A DNA stretch of 64,000 bases from Nocardioides humi (lineage in GTDB: Bacteria; Actinomycetota; Actinomycetes; Propionibacteriales; Nocardioidaceae): the NCBI RefSeq assembly GCF_006494775.1, contig NZ_CP041146.1, forward strand, positions 1,984,001 to 2,048,000. The letters are read 5' to 3'. Shown here in pieces: positions 27,039 through 36,216 of the stretch. Numbering within the stretch: position 1 is the stretch's first letter; every line of letters starts with the position of its first letter. Below the pieces are notes generated by a model. That model had not been told where the DNA came from. It did no database searches and saw nothing but the letters and a program-made list of their open reading frames with translations. The position numbers and the translations under genes were made by a program.

Positions 27039-28498
27039 TCGGGGTGCTCCTCGGTCGCGTGGGAGTCGGTGAGAGCGAGGGCGCCGACGACGGCAACCAG
27101 GCCGACGACGACCGCCAGGACGGCGTACGTGATCCGCTCGCCGTGGAAGAAGGACTCGACGAGCGCGCTGCTCCAGGTGCCGGCCGGGAGCTGGGCGGTG
27201 ACGAGGGCGGCGATCATGGTGCCGACCACGGCGGTGCCGACGCTGGTCCCGATCTCCTGCGCGGTGTCGTTCAGCGCGGCGCCGATCGAGGTGCGGTTGG
27301 CCGGCATCGCGTCGATCAGGGCGATGGCGCAGATGGTCATCACGGTGCGCAGCCCGATGGTCATCACGACCATGGCGGCGGCGATCGCCGGGTAGCCGTG
27401 CTCCACGCCCCAGGCGAGGCCGACGAGGGACCCGGCGAGGGCCAGGGCGCCGATGAGGCAGGCGATGCGGTGACCGAACCGGGCGGCGAGCCACTCGGAC
27501 AGCGGGGTGGCGACGATCATGGTCAGGATGATCGGGAGGTTCGCCAGGCCGGCGCGGACGGGGCTCCAGCCGTAGGCGAACTGGAAGTGCAGGATCAGCC
27601 CGAACATCACGCTGGCCATCGCGATCGACGTACCGACCTGCGCGATGGCGGCGCCGCGGATGGTGCCGTTCGCGAACAGGCGGAGGTCGAGCATCGGTGA
27701 GGCGGTACGACGCTCGTGCGCCACGAACGCCAGGGCGGCGAGGACGGCGCCCACGATCGAGGCGAGGGTGAGGGCCGAGAGCCAGCCGTGCTCGACGCCG
27801 CTGGTGAGGGACCAGCAGGCGAGGCCGATCGCGGTGATGCTGAGCACGGTGCCGGGTACGTCGAGCACGTCCTGGGTCAGGTCCTCGGGCCGGTCGGCGG
27901 GCACGCCGAGACGTACGCCGATGAAGGCGAGCAGGGCGATCGGCGCGTTGACGACCAGCAGCCACTCCCACCGCACGTGGGCCAGCGCCGTGCCGCCGAG
28001 CAGCGGGCCGAGGATGAACCCGGACATGCCGACCACGATCATCACGGTCATCGCGCGCATCCGCAGCGCCTTGTCGTCGAAGAGCCGGAACACGAGCGAG
28101 TTCGTGATCGGCGCCATCGCCGCAGCGGCGACGCCGAGGGCCGCGCGCAGCGCGATCAGCTCCCCCGCGGTCGTCACGAGCACGACCAGCAGGCTCAGTA
28201 GGCCGAACACGGCGAGCCCGATCTCCAGCACCCGGCGCCGCCCGAACCGGTCCGCGATCGACCCGGCGGTGAGCAGCAGCCCGCCGAACGTCAGTGAGTA
28301 GGCGCCGGTGACCCACTGCAGGGCGGTCGTGCCGCTGCCGAGGTCGCGACCGATGGTGGGCAGGGCGATCGACAGCAGCGTGTTGTCGACCATCTCCACG
28401 AAGAACGCCAAGCACAACGCTGCCATCGGGATCCACGCCGCGCGGAGCGACGGATAGGTGCGCGACGGCCCCGTGGTCGCGATGGTGGTGCTGGACAT
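27026..28498 (-). CDS. MFS drug/metabolite exporter, DHA2 type (14 TM)
   Basis: A 490-residue membrane transporter. Fourteen hydrophobic segments can be counted. The first loop holds VEMVDNTLLSIALPTIGRDL (motif D1-like of DHA2), followed by GSIADRFGRRRVLEIG (motif A) and a Gly-rich GVAAAAMAPI (motif C region). DHA2 members export drugs or amphipathic molecules by proton antiport. Stands alone in a leftward unit; no linked regulator. Confidence 0.9.
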   Translation of the reverse strand: MSSTTIATTGPSRTYPSLRAAWIPMAALCLAFFVEMVDNTLLSIALPTIGRDLGSGTTALQWVTGAYSLTFGGLLLTAGSIADRFGRRRVLEIGLAVFGLLSLLVVLVTTAGELIALRAALGVAAAAMAPITNSLVFRLFDDKALRMRAMTVMIVVGMSGFILGPLLGGTALAHVRWEWLLVVNAPIALLAFIGVRLGVPADRPEDLTQDVLDVPGTVLSITAIGLACWSLTSGVEHGWLSALTLASIVGAVLAALAFVAHERRTASPMLDLRLFANGTIRGAAIAQVGTSIAMASVMFGLILHFQFAYGWSPVRAGLANLPIILTMIVATPLSEWLAARFGHRIACLIGALALAGSLVGLAWGVEHGYPAIAAAMVVMTIGLRTVMTICAIALIDAMPANRTSIGAALNDTAQEIGTSVGTAVVGTMIAALVTAQLPAGTWSSALVESFFHGERITYAVLAVVVGLVAVVGALALTDSHATEEHPDPAE

Positions 28499-28562
28499 GC
28501 GGACTCCCCTCGGACGGCGTCCGACGACCGGACGACGCGTCAGACGCTAGGGAGCGACGCTT

Positions 28563-29633
28563 TCACCCCGATTTCACGGCGCCTTCACGGCTGCCCCGGG
28601 CGACGGCGATGCCGGCGGCGGCCAGGAGCAGGCCGAGCACCACGACGAGGACGTGGCCCCAGCCGAGGATGACCAGGACGGCAGCGAGAACCCCCAGCCC
28701 GGCCGCGACATAGGTCGCCGGGACCCGCCGGCGGCGTACGTCGACGGCGGTGGCGGCCACCACGAGGAGCAGGATCCCCGCGACCAGCGCCGCGCCGAGC
28801 ACACCTCGTTCGAGCAGGCGCAGCAGGTGGTCGTAGTAGTGGTGCACGGCAGTGGGAGTGGCGATCTCGCGCGGGATGCTGTCGGCGGCGATCCGCTTGC
28901 CGAGCGCGATGACCAGCCGCAGCAGCACCATGGCCCAGGCGACGGCGACCAGCGTCCGGACCGCGACCCGGCGACGGCTCGTGGCGGCGAGCGCGGCAGC
29001 AGCGATCAGGACGAGCGCGGCGACGGGAAGCCACCAGGCGAGCCGGTCGAGCAGGCGGACGGCGTCGCGGGCCGCGGTCAGCCCGTCGGCGTCGGCGATG
29101 TCGACCACGAGCGTGATCGGCGGGATGGTCGCGACGACCGACAGCCCCGCGGCGACGAGCCGGCCGCGGACGACCGCGACCATGTCGGTGAGGTCGACCT
29201 GGATCCGGCCGGCGCTGATCACGACGCCGGGCGGCTCCTCGCCGGTCAGCAGCCGCACCAGCTCGGCGTGGCCGATCCGGTTCGCCGCCGTCCACAGCCG
29301 GGCGAACTGGCGGGAGCTCACGACGTCGCGGGCGGTGTCGCCGACCCAGTCCGTCACGCCCCGGGCCAGCGCCGGCGCGAGGGAGGCCGCCTCGGGGCCG
29401 AGTACGCCGGCGGCGTACTGCTCGACGTCGAGGCGGGCGATGATCGCCTCCGCGATCTTGTCGGCGACCTCGGCCTGGATCACCGGGTCGTCGGCGAGCG
29501 GTGCGACGGACGCCAGGTAGCGGTCGGTGTCCAGGATCTGGCCCCGCCCCCACACCGCGACGACCGCGGCCAGGGCGCACAGCACCGCCAGCAGGGCGAG
29601 GAGGGTGGCGAGCACACCGCGGGCTCGATGCAT
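28563..29633 (-). CDS. Integral membrane protein of unknown function
   Basis: A 356-residue protein with one N-terminal TM segment (TLLALLAVLCALAAVVAVW), a large outside-facing middle part rich in acidic and short residues (DTDRYLASVAPLADDPVIQ), and four to five TM segments in the C-terminal half. I do not recognise a named family. Similar layouts occur in actinobacterial proteins of unknown role. It lies between an MFS exporter and a phosphopantetheinyl transferase with no overlap. Confidence 0.65.
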   Translation of the reverse strand: MHRARGVLATLLALLAVLCALAAVVAVWGRGQILDTDRYLASVAPLADDPVIQAEVADKIAEAIIARLDVEQYAAGVLGPEAASLAPALARGVTDWVGDTARDVVSSRQFARLWTAANRIGHAELVRLLTGEEPPGVVISAGRIQVDLTDMVAVVRGRLVAAGLSVVATIPPITLVVDIADADGLTAARDAVRLLDRLAWWLPVAALVLIAAAALAATSRRRVAVRTLVAVAWAMVLLRLVIALGKRIAADSIPREIATPTAVHHYYDHLLRLLERGVLGAALVAGILLLVVAATAVDVRRRRVPATYVAAGLGVLAAVLVILGWGHVLVVVLGLLLAAAGIAVARGSREGAVKSG

Positions 29634-29693
29634 GGGCGGCCTTTCCGCGAGCCCGGCCAGCGTAGCGAAGAGCCGGGGTCCGGCGGAGGTGGT

Positions 29694-30437
29694 TCAGGCG
29701 AGCACGGCCAGCGCCGCGCCGTACCCCTCCGGCACCACGACGTCGCGGACCGTCCACGACCCGAGCCGGCGGCCGGAGGCGTCGTCGGTGCCGAGGTAGT
29801 CGAGGTGGGGGTCGCGGCCCAGGCCGATGCCGATCCCCTTGAGGTAGGCCTCGGTGCGCGACCAGGCGCGGGTGAACCGCACCGTCGCCCGGCCGCCGTC
29901 GAGCGTCCCGCGGGCGGCGGCGTCGATCTCCTCCCACTCCTGGGGGTGGAGGAGCTTGGCGAGCGCGACCGGGTCGTCGGGGTGCCGCTCGACGTCGACG
30001 CCGACGGCCGCGTCGGCCACCGCGACGAGCACCTGGCCGGGCGTGTGGCTCAGCGAGAACTCCACGCCGGCCCCCTCCGCCCGCGGACGGCCGTGGGGCT
30101 CCCCGCAGCCGGGGCAGGGGTGCCGGCCCCAGACGACCTTCTCCGGCGGTGTGTCGGAGGCGGCGCCGACGACCAGGCGGGCGGCGGCGTGGGCGATCTC
30201 GTAGGCGCGGCGCAGCTCCGCCCGGACGTACGACGACGCCTGCTGCCGCTCCCCCTCGTCGAGCCAGTCGCGGGCGACCTCGAGCTCCTGGTCGCCGATC
30301 GTCTCGGTCGGGACCCGCCAGACCCCGACGGCCGCCCCGTCGCGCGCGACCGAGGTGTTGAGGAGGGAGTCGAGGACGTCCGGGGTCACCGGCTCCGCCC
30401 TGCGGTCCGGAACCGCCTGCGCCACATCGCGTGTCAT
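29694..30437 (-). CDS. 4'-phosphopantetheinyl transferase (Sfp type)
   Basis: A 247-residue Sfp-type enzyme. VEFSLSHTPG, VGVDVE (metal-binding Asp/Glu) and FTRAWSRTEAYLKGIGIGLG match the three conserved blocks, with W-S-R-T-E-A-x-L-K in place of the usual W-x-x-K-E-A. It transfers phosphopantetheine from CoA to acyl or peptidyl carrier proteins. No carrier-protein synthase is in the window, so it probably serves fatty acid or polyketide enzymes elsewhere. ATG 30437 gives the normal length. Confidence 0.85.
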   Translation of the reverse strand: MTRDVAQAVPDRRAEPVTPDVLDSLLNTSVARDGAAVGVWRVPTETIGDQELEVARDWLDEGERQQASSYVRAELRRAYEIAHAAARLVVGAASDTPPEKVVWGRHPCPGCGEPHGRPRAEGAGVEFSLSHTPGQVLVAVADAAVGVDVERHPDDPVALAKLLHPQEWEEIDAAARGTLDGGRATVRFTRAWSRTEAYLKGIGIGLGRDPHLDYLGTDDASGRRLGSWTVRDVVVPEGYGAALAVLA

Positions 30438-30463
30438 CGATCCCGAGGCTAACAAGGCCTCCG

Positions 30464-30868
30464 TCAAGGGGTGTCCCCCCGGTCGCGCGCAGCGGCCCGC
30501 TCGGCCTTGCCGATCGCGTCCTCGACGACCGAGTTCAGCCGGGATCCGTTCGGCCAGCCGTCGTAGTGGCACGCCAGGATGACCAGCTCGCGCAGCGCGT
30601 CGGCGTCGAGCTCACCGTTGGCGAGGGCCGCGGGGACCTGGATGCCGAGCACGTCGTCGGCGCGCTGGCCGACGAGCAGGCCGATCAGGAACAGCCGGCG
30701 GTCGCGGTCGGTGAGCCCGGGCCGCTGCCAGATGTCGCCGAAGAGGTGCTCGGCGGTGTAGCGGAAGAAGTCGCCGGCACCGTCGGTCATGTCGAAGCCG
30801 TAGACCTCCTCCATCTTGCGCAGGCCCCTGGCCCGCGCCTCCGGCAGGTCGTCGAACTTGTCGCTCAT
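30464..30868 (-). CDS. Carboxymuconolactone decarboxylase-like (AhpD fold) protein
   Basis: A 134-residue helical protein of the CMD family: MEEVYGF, LTDRDRRLFLIGLLVGQ, and LRELVILACHYDGWPNG. The usual CxxC of AhpD is absent (CHYD remains), so thiol chemistry is unlikely. Its ATG shares a base with the stop of the HIBADH-like gene. Last gene of the long leftward operon that starts at 38823. Confidence 0.82.
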   Translation of the reverse strand: MSDKFDDLPEARARGLRKMEEVYGFDMTDGAGDFFRYTAEHLFGDIWQRPGLTDRDRRLFLIGLLVGQRADDVLGIQVPAALANGELDADALRELVILACHYDGWPNGSRLNSVVEDAIGKAERAAARDRGDTP

Positions 30869-31680
30869 CAGAGCCCCAGCCCCTTCCCCAGTCGCGGCAG
30901 CGCCTCGCGCGCCAGTGGTACGTCGACGCCGAGCTCGTCCGCGAGCGCGATCGCGAACCCGAGGTCCTTCTCCCCCAGCGCGGCCACGTGGGAGAGGACG
31001 CCGTGCCAGAAGTCGTCGGGCGCGATCGGCGCCGTCGTGTCGCGGTACATGATCGCGCCGGGGCCGCCGGTGATGGCATCGGTGTGCCGGACGACCTCGC
31101 CGAGCGCGACCAGGTCGAGGCCGGCGGCCTCGGCCAGGCGCTGGGCCTCGGTGACGGCCGTGAACGCGACGAAGTGGATCAGGTTGCGGGCCAGCTTCAT
31201 CCGGGTGCCCGCCCCGACCGGCCCGGCGTGGACGACCTTTGAGCCCATCGCCTCAAGAGCGGCGCGAGCGACGGCGAAGGCGTCGGCGGCACCGCCGACC
31301 ATGATCGCCAGGCTGCCCTCGGCCGCTCCCATCGGGCCGCCGCTGACCGGCGCGTCGAGCACCCGGTGCCCGGCCGCGGCCAGCTCGGCCGGGGTGCCGG
31401 GCGCCACCGTCGAGTGGACGACGAGCACCCGGTCGTGCGGTACGTCGGCGGCGACCGCGCGGACCTGGTCGTCGTCGCGCACCATCACGCAGACGACGTC
31501 GACGTCCAGCTCCGCGACCGAGGCGGCGGCGGTCGCCCCGGCGGCGACCAGCTCGGCGACGGGCTCCGGCGCGACGTCGTACACGTGGAGGTCGATGGCC
31601 TCGGCCGCGGCCAGCCGGAGCGCCATCGGCCTGCCGATATTGCCGAGGCCGACGAAGCCGACCCTGATGGCGGCGCTCAT
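30868..31680 (-). CDS. 3-hydroxyisobutyrate dehydrogenase-like NAD(P) oxidoreductase
   Basis: A 270-residue beta-hydroxyacid dehydrogenase. VGFVGLGNIGRPMALRL at the start, VLDAPVSGGPMGAAEGSL near 115-132 (substrate loop) and catalytic Lys in GAGTRMKLARN are all intact. Such enzymes oxidise 3-hydroxy acids or reduce semialdehydes. Coupled by overlaps to the SDR upstream and the CMD-like gene downstream. Confidence 0.88.
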   Translation of the reverse strand: MSAAIRVGFVGLGNIGRPMALRLAAAEAIDLHVYDVAPEPVAELVAAGATAAASVAELDVDVVCVMVRDDDQVRAVAADVPHDRVLVVHSTVAPGTPAELAAAGHRVLDAPVSGGPMGAAEGSLAIMVGGAADAFAVARAALEAMGSKVVHAGPVGAGTRMKLARNLIHFVAFTAVTEAQRLAEAAGLDLVALGEVVRHTDAITGGPGAIMYRDTTAPIAPDDFWHGVLSHVAALGEKDLGFAIALADELGVDVPLAREALPRLGKGLGL

Positions 31681-32426
31681 AGCCGGAAGGTCTGGCCGCC
31701 GTCGACCGCCAGCACCTGGCCGGTGACCCACGACGCGTCGTCGGAGAGCAGGAACAGCAGCGCGCCGACCATGTCGTCGACGGAGCCCATCCGCTTGATG
31801 GCGAGGCTGTTGCGCACGATGTCCTGGGCCGCGTCGCCGGCCTGGGTGCGGGTCGCCTCCGTGTCGGTCGGCCCCGGCGCGATCGCGTTGACCCGGATCC
31901 GCTGGCCACCGAGCTCGTGCGCGAGCTGCTGGGTGAGGCTGTTGATGCCGGCCTTGGCGAGGCCGTAGAAGCCGGAGTAGAGGTACGCCGCCGTACTCGA
32001 CTGGTTGACGATCGCTCCCCCGCCGCGCTTGGCGATCTCGGGGTAGACCGCGCGGGTCATGACGAGGGCGCCGTCGAGGTTCACGCTCATGAATCTGCGG
32101 TAGTAGTCCCAGTCCACCGTGATCAGCAGGTTGAACTCCATGTCGCCGTAGATCGCGGCGTTGTTGACCAGGTGGTCGATCCCGCCGAGCTCCTCGGTGG
32201 TCGCCTCGACCAGGGCCTCGGCCGACGCGGCGGAGGACACGTCGCAGCGGACGAAGATCGCCCGGCCCCCGCCCTCGTCGATGCTGGCCGCGACCTTCGC
32301 CCCGGCCTCCTCGTTGAGGTCGGCCACCACCACCGCCGCCCCCTCCGCGGCGAGCGCGCGGGCGTACGCCTCGCCGATGCCCTGGGCCGCGCCCGTGACC
32401 ACCACGACCTTGTTCTCGAAACGCAC
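31677..32426 (-). CDS. Short-chain dehydrogenase/reductase (FabG-like)
   Basis: A 249-residue SDR: TGAAQGIG, NNAAIYGD, catalytic Ser in NQSSTAAYL, YGLAKAG (Tyr/Lys) and AIAPGPTDTE; VADLNEE fits NAD(H). GTG 32426 behind AGGAG six bases away starts at MRFENKVVVV; an ATG-like start at 32441 would add five residues. It follows the aldehyde dehydrogenase after a 122-bp gap that holds a 98-bp palindrome, so it may have partly separate expression. Confidence 0.88.
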   Translation of the reverse strand: MRFENKVVVVTGAAQGIGEAYARALAAEGAAVVVADLNEEAGAKVAASIDEGGGRAIFVRCDVSSAASAEALVEATTEELGGIDHLVNNAAIYGDMEFNLLITVDWDYYRRFMSVNLDGALVMTRAVYPEIAKRGGGAIVNQSSTAAYLYSGFYGLAKAGINSLTQQLAHELGGQRIRVNAIAPGPTDTEATRTQAGDAAQDIVRNSLAIKRMGSVDDMVGALLFLLSDDASWVTGQVLAVDGGQTFRL

Positions 32427-32447
32427 GTTCACTCCTGTCACTCTGGT

Positions 32448-32545
32448 GTGCTGGAATCACCGCTGAAGAGGCGATTCCTGCACTTACTGGCCGTTGCAAC
32501 GGTCAAGAAGCGCAGGAACTACCTCTTCAGCGGTGATTCCTGCAC
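32448..32545. repeat. 98-bp near-palindrome between aldehyde dehydrogenase and SDR genes
   Basis: The whole element is symmetric about 32496.5. Outer arms: 32453-32471 (GGAATCACCGCTGAAGAGG) pairs perfectly with 32522-32540, extended four bases outward after one mismatch. Middle arms: TTCCTGC at 32475-32481 pairs with 32512-32518. Centre: CCGTTGCAACGG at 32491-32502. The 11-mer GATTCCTGCAC occurs at 32473-32483 and 32535-32545. It begins 3 bases before the stop end of the aldehyde dehydrogenase gene. Could be a REP-like element, a terminator or a processing hairpin. Confidence 0.9.
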
Positions 32546-32548
32546 CCC

Positions 32549-34008
32549 TCACGCCGGCTCGGCGATCGTCTTCATCTCCAGGTACTCCTCGAACCCGGCG
32601 ACGCCCATCTCCCGGCCGATGCCGGACTGCTTGTAGCCGCCGAACGGCGCGTCCGGGCTGAACCAGACGCCGCCGTTGACGGCGAGGGTGCCGGTCCGGA
32701 TCCGGGCGGCCACCGCCTTCGCCCGCTCCAGGGACGCCGAGTCGACCGAGCCGGAGAGGCCGTACGCCGAGTCGTTGGCGATCCGCACCGCGTCGTCGTC
32801 GCCGTCGTGCGGGATCACCACGAGCACCGGTCCGAAGATCTCCTCCTGCGCGAGTCGCGAGGAGTTGTCGAGGCCGGCGACCACCGTCGGCTGCACCCAG
32901 AAGCCAGGTCGGTCGATGATCGAGCCGCCCGTCGCGAAGCGCCCGCCCTCCTCCAGCGCCACGGCGAAGTACGCCGCCACCCGGTCCCGCTGGGCGGCGG
33001 AGATGACCGGGCCGCAGATCGCGCCCGGGTCAGCCGGATCGCGAGCGCCGATCGACTCCATGGTCTGCGCGGCGACGGCGACCGCCTCCTCATAGCGCTC
33101 CCGCGGCACGACCAGGCGCGTCGTGATCGCGCAGCCCTGGCCGGCGTGGATGCACGCAGCGAAGGCGGTGCCACCGGCGACCGCGGCCACGTCGGCGTCG
33201 TCGAGGGCGATCGCGGCGGATTTGCCGCCGAGCTCGAGGAAGACCTTCTTCAGGGTCGGCGCGGCCGCGGCCATGATCGCCCTGCCGACCGCGGTCGAGC
33301 CGGTGAAGGACACCATGTCGACGCGCGAGTCGGTCGCCAGGACCGAGGCGACCTCGTTGGACCGCGGCGTCACCACGTTGAAGACGCCCGGCGGGATGTC
33401 GGTGTGCTCGGCGACCAGGCGGCCCAGCTCGGCCGCCACCCACGGGGTGTCCGGCGCCGGCTTGAGCACGACGGTGCAGCCCGCGGCCAGCGCCGGGCCG
33501 ACCTTGGCGAGGTTGATCTGGGTCGGCACGTTCCAGGGCGTGATCGCGGCGACGACGCCGACCGGCTCCCGGCGCACGGTACGACGCGAGGGGATCCCCA
33601 TCGGCGAGGCGACCCCCAGGTCCGTCTCGAACTCGTAGGTCTCGACCAGGTCGGTGCCCCACTTCAGCCCGTCCACGGGTACGTCGAATCCGGCCGCGCC
33701 CATCATGAAGCCGGGCATCCCGACCTCCGCCGTGGTGAGTGCCCGGAAGGCGTCGGCGTTCTCCAGCAGCGCCGCGTGCAGCTGGCGCAGGCAGCGCACC
33801 CGCAGCTCGCGGTCGGTCGACCACGACGATTCGTCGAAGGCCCGGCGGGCGGCGGCGATCGCGGCGTCCACGTCGGCAACGGTGCCGTCGGGGCCACCCC
33901 GATCTCGGCGCCGGTGGCCGGGTCGATGATCGGATAGGTCTCCCCGGACGACGCCGCGACGAGCTTGCCGTCGATCAGCTGCTGAGCAGCGGGAGGCAGC
34001 GCCGTCAC
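32549..34008 (-). CDS. Aldehyde dehydrogenase, apparent frameshift
   Basis: NAD(P)-dependent aldehyde dehydrogenase. Catalytic Cys in HAGQGCAITTR, general-base Glu in LELGGKSAAI, Asn in TPWNVP, and FTGSTAVGRAI for the cofactor. The frame shifts at the GGGG run 33890-33893; one extra base joins the N-terminus (IDGKLVAASSGETYPIIDP) to the rest, about 486 residues. GTG 34008 overlaps the NTF2-fold stop (GTGA). It would oxidise an aldehyde produced by the P450/SDR genes of the operon to an acid. Similar in size and context to M. tuberculosis AldA (Rv0768, from memory). Confidence 0.9.
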
Positions 34009-34658
34009 GACGACACCCCCGGCGCGGCCGGCGCGGCCGCCTGCGTGACGTACCGACCGGCCTCGACCGGCGGCGGCCACAGCGTCGAGGGCAGGTCCTC
34101 GTAGTGGTAGTGCCCGGGCACGCCGTGGCCGGTGACCTCGAGCCGCTTCATCAGCGTGTCGGGCGCCTTGCCCGACTTGAGGATCTCGACGAAGGTGTGG
34201 CCGGTCGAGGGCAGGTCGAACCAGTCGCGCTGCCAGTCGATCTTGATCTTCCCGGCGTCCGCGCCCTCGGCGACCCGCTTGAGGCCGAACCACGAGCCGC
34301 CGATCCCGAGGATCTCGAACTCCTCACCGGTCGAGTCGTCGACGATCCCCGCACGCTGCTTCCAGAAGCCCAGCACCATCGACTTCTGCTCGTCGATCAT
34401 GGTGCAGACGTAGTCGTAGTGCCAGCCGTCCAGGCCGTCCATCTCGATGCCGATCGCCCAGTCCCGGATCTGGTCGCGACCCACCGCCATGAAATGCTCG
34501 TCCGGGTGGTACATCCAGCCGTACGTCGCGTCCTCGGCGTACCACTCGGCCATCGGGCGCCAGTCGCCCGCGGCCTCGACGTCCCGGTTGATCTGGAGCC
34601 AGGTCTCCCAGAACTCCTCGATCTCGGCCCGGCTCAGGGGCGCGGTCGGGTCACTCAT
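34005..34658 (-). CDS. NTF2-fold protein, 217 aa
   Basis: NTF2-like architecture: helix with EEFWETWLQINRDVEAAGDWRPMAEWY, then DATYGWMYHP and repeated Trp-rich strands. It is longer than usual, with a C-terminal extension (HYHYEDLPSTLWPPP). Role in this operon unknown; a hydratase or isomerase acting on a sterol-like or terpenoid intermediate is possible. Overlaps with ferredoxin and aldehyde dehydrogenase genes show tight coupling. Confidence 0.7.
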   Translation of the reverse strand: MSDPTAPLSRAEIEEFWETWLQINRDVEAAGDWRPMAEWYAEDATYGWMYHPDEHFMAVGRDQIRDWAIGIEMDGLDGWHYDYVCTMIDEQKSMVLGFWKQRAGIVDDSTGEEFEILGIGGSWFGLKRVAEGADAGKIKIDWQRDWFDLPSTGHTFVEILKSGKAPDTLMKRLEVTGHGVPGHYHYEDLPSTLWPPPVEAGRYVTQAAAPAAPGVSS

Positions 34659-34855
34659 CGGTCCTCCTCGATGGACAGGGCGAAGGCGGGGCAGTACTTC
34701 ACGGCGGTGGTGACGTCGGCGCGCAGCGCCTCGCCGGGGTGCTGGTCGAGGAGTACGACGACATCGGCGTCCTCGTCGAAGCCGAAGACGTCGGGGGCCT
34801 CGCCCTGGCAGAGCTGGTGCCCCTGGCAGATGCCGGTGTCGGCGACGACCCTCAT
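34655..34855 (-). CDS. 3Fe-4S ferredoxin, CxxHxxC type
   Basis: A 66-residue single-cluster ferredoxin. ICQGHQLCQGEAPDVF gives Cys-x2-His-x2-Cys, and YCPAFAL the last Cys; the His replaces the usual third Cys. This type is the normal partner of actinobacterial P450s. It overlaps the CYP51 gene by four bases, as in M. tuberculosis where ferredoxin Rv0763c follows cyp51 (recalled). It carries electrons from a ferredoxin reductase, not present here, to the P450s. Confidence 0.92.
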   Translation of the reverse strand: MRVVADTGICQGHQLCQGEAPDVFGFDEDADVVVLLDQHPGEALRADVTTAVKYCPAFALSIEEDR

Positions 34856-36216
34856 CGGGACCGCCGCCGGTAGCGGACCCGGGCGGGCTGGGCGAGCTGG
34901 ATCACCATCTTGGTGAAGTCGTCGCGGTACGAGTCCAGCTCCTGCACCGGCTCGAACGCGAAGTCGCGCAGGATCACCGAGAAGATCGCCTTCATCTGCA
35001 TCATCGCGAACGCGTTGCCGACGCAGCGGTGCTTGCCGGCGCCGAACGGGATCCAGGTCCAGCGGTTCTGCAGGTCCTCCTGGCGTGGGTCTATGTACCT
35101 CCCGGGCTCGAAGGCGTGGGCTAGAGGGAAGTCGTCCTCGATCCGGCTGGAGACGCGCGGCGAGGCGGCGAGCACGGTGCCGGCCGGGATGGTGTGGCCG
35201 AGCAGCTCGAAGTCCTCCTGCACCAGCCGCATCAGGATGACCAGCGGCGGATGCAGCCGCAGGGTCTCCTTGAGCGTCGACTCCAGCACCGGGATCGAGC
35301 GCAGCGCCTGGAAGGAGACCTCGGACCCGTCGGCGTACAGCGCGTCCAGCTCCGCGACCACGGAGGCCATGACCGCGGGGTGGCGGAGCAGCTCGATCAT
35401 CGCCCAGGACGCGGTGCCGGACGATGTGTGGTGGCCGGCGAACATCATCGAGATGAAGATGCCGGTGACCATGTCCGCGTCGTACCCGACGGCGATGAGG
35501 ACGTCGAGCAGGTCCCTCTCGTCACGAGGAACCTCGCCCCGGGAGACGCGCGCGGAGATGATCGCCTGCACCTTCGCGACCAGCTCCTCGCGGGCCTCGT
35601 CGCGGATCCGGAAGCTCTCGATGTCGGCGTACGGGTCGACGTAGGCGATCGCGTCGGTACCGTGCTCGAGCCGGTGGTAGATCTCCGCGAAGGACCCGTC
35701 GAGCTGGTCGCGGAAGGGCTTGCCGATCAAGCACGAGGACGTCGTGTAGATGGTCAGCTCGGCGAAGAAGTCGAGCAGGTCGATCTCGCCCTCGTCGCCC
35801 CAGTCGGCGACCATCCGGCGGATCTCGGCCTCGATGGTCTGCGCGTGCCCGCGCATCATGTCGCCGCGCAGCGCCTGGTTCTTGAGCATCTGCTGGCGCT
35901 CCTCGGGCGAGGCGTCGAAGACCACGCCCTTGCCGAAGATCGGCGTCATGAACGGGTACGCCGCCGCCTGGTCCAGCACGTCGTCGGGCGCCCGGAAGAA
36001 GGCCTCGTTGGCCTCCGCGCCGGTCACCAGGACGACCTGCTTGTCGGCGAGCCGGAACCGGCCGAGGTCGCCGCATTCCTCGCGGACCCGGTGGAAGAGC
36101 CGGATCGGGTCGACCCGCATCTCCGGCAGGTGGCCGGTGCCCTTGATGATCGCGGGGACGGACGGGTCCTGGTCGTCGAGGACGGTCGAGACCTCGGGGA
36201 TGTCGGCGAGCGTCAT
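34852..36216 (-). CDS. cyp51: Sterol 14-alpha-demethylase-type cytochrome P450 (CYP51)
   Basis: A 454-residue P450 with the features of bacterial CYP51: AYPFMTPIFGKGVVFDAS in the B'-C region, AELTIYTTSSCLIGKPFRDQ, I-helix FAGHHTSSGTASWA, KETLRLHPPL with ExxR, and haem loop FGAGKHRCVG. CYP51 removes the 14-alpha methyl of lanosterol-like sterols in three steps. Bacterial versions have uncertain natural substrates. ATG 36216 overlaps the SDR stop. Ferredoxin, SDR and a second P450 are in the same operon. Confidence 0.95.
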   Translation of the reverse strand: MTLADIPEVSTVLDDQDPSVPAIIKGTGHLPEMRVDPIRLFHRVREECGDLGRFRLADKQVVLVTGAEANEAFFRAPDDVLDQAAAYPFMTPIFGKGVVFDASPEERQQMLKNQALRGDMMRGHAQTIEAEIRRMVADWGDEGEIDLLDFFAELTIYTTSSCLIGKPFRDQLDGSFAEIYHRLEHGTDAIAYVDPYADIESFRIRDEAREELVAKVQAIISARVSRGEVPRDERDLLDVLIAVGYDADMVTGIFISMMFAGHHTSSGTASWAMIELLRHPAVMASVVAELDALYADGSEVSFQALRSIPVLESTLKETLRLHPPLVILMRLVQEDFELLGHTIPAGTVLAASPRVSSRIEDDFPLAHAFEPGRYIDPRQEDLQNRWTWIPFGAGKHRCVGNAFAMMQMKAIFSVILRDFAFEPVQELDSYRDDFTKMVIQLAQPARVRYRRRSR

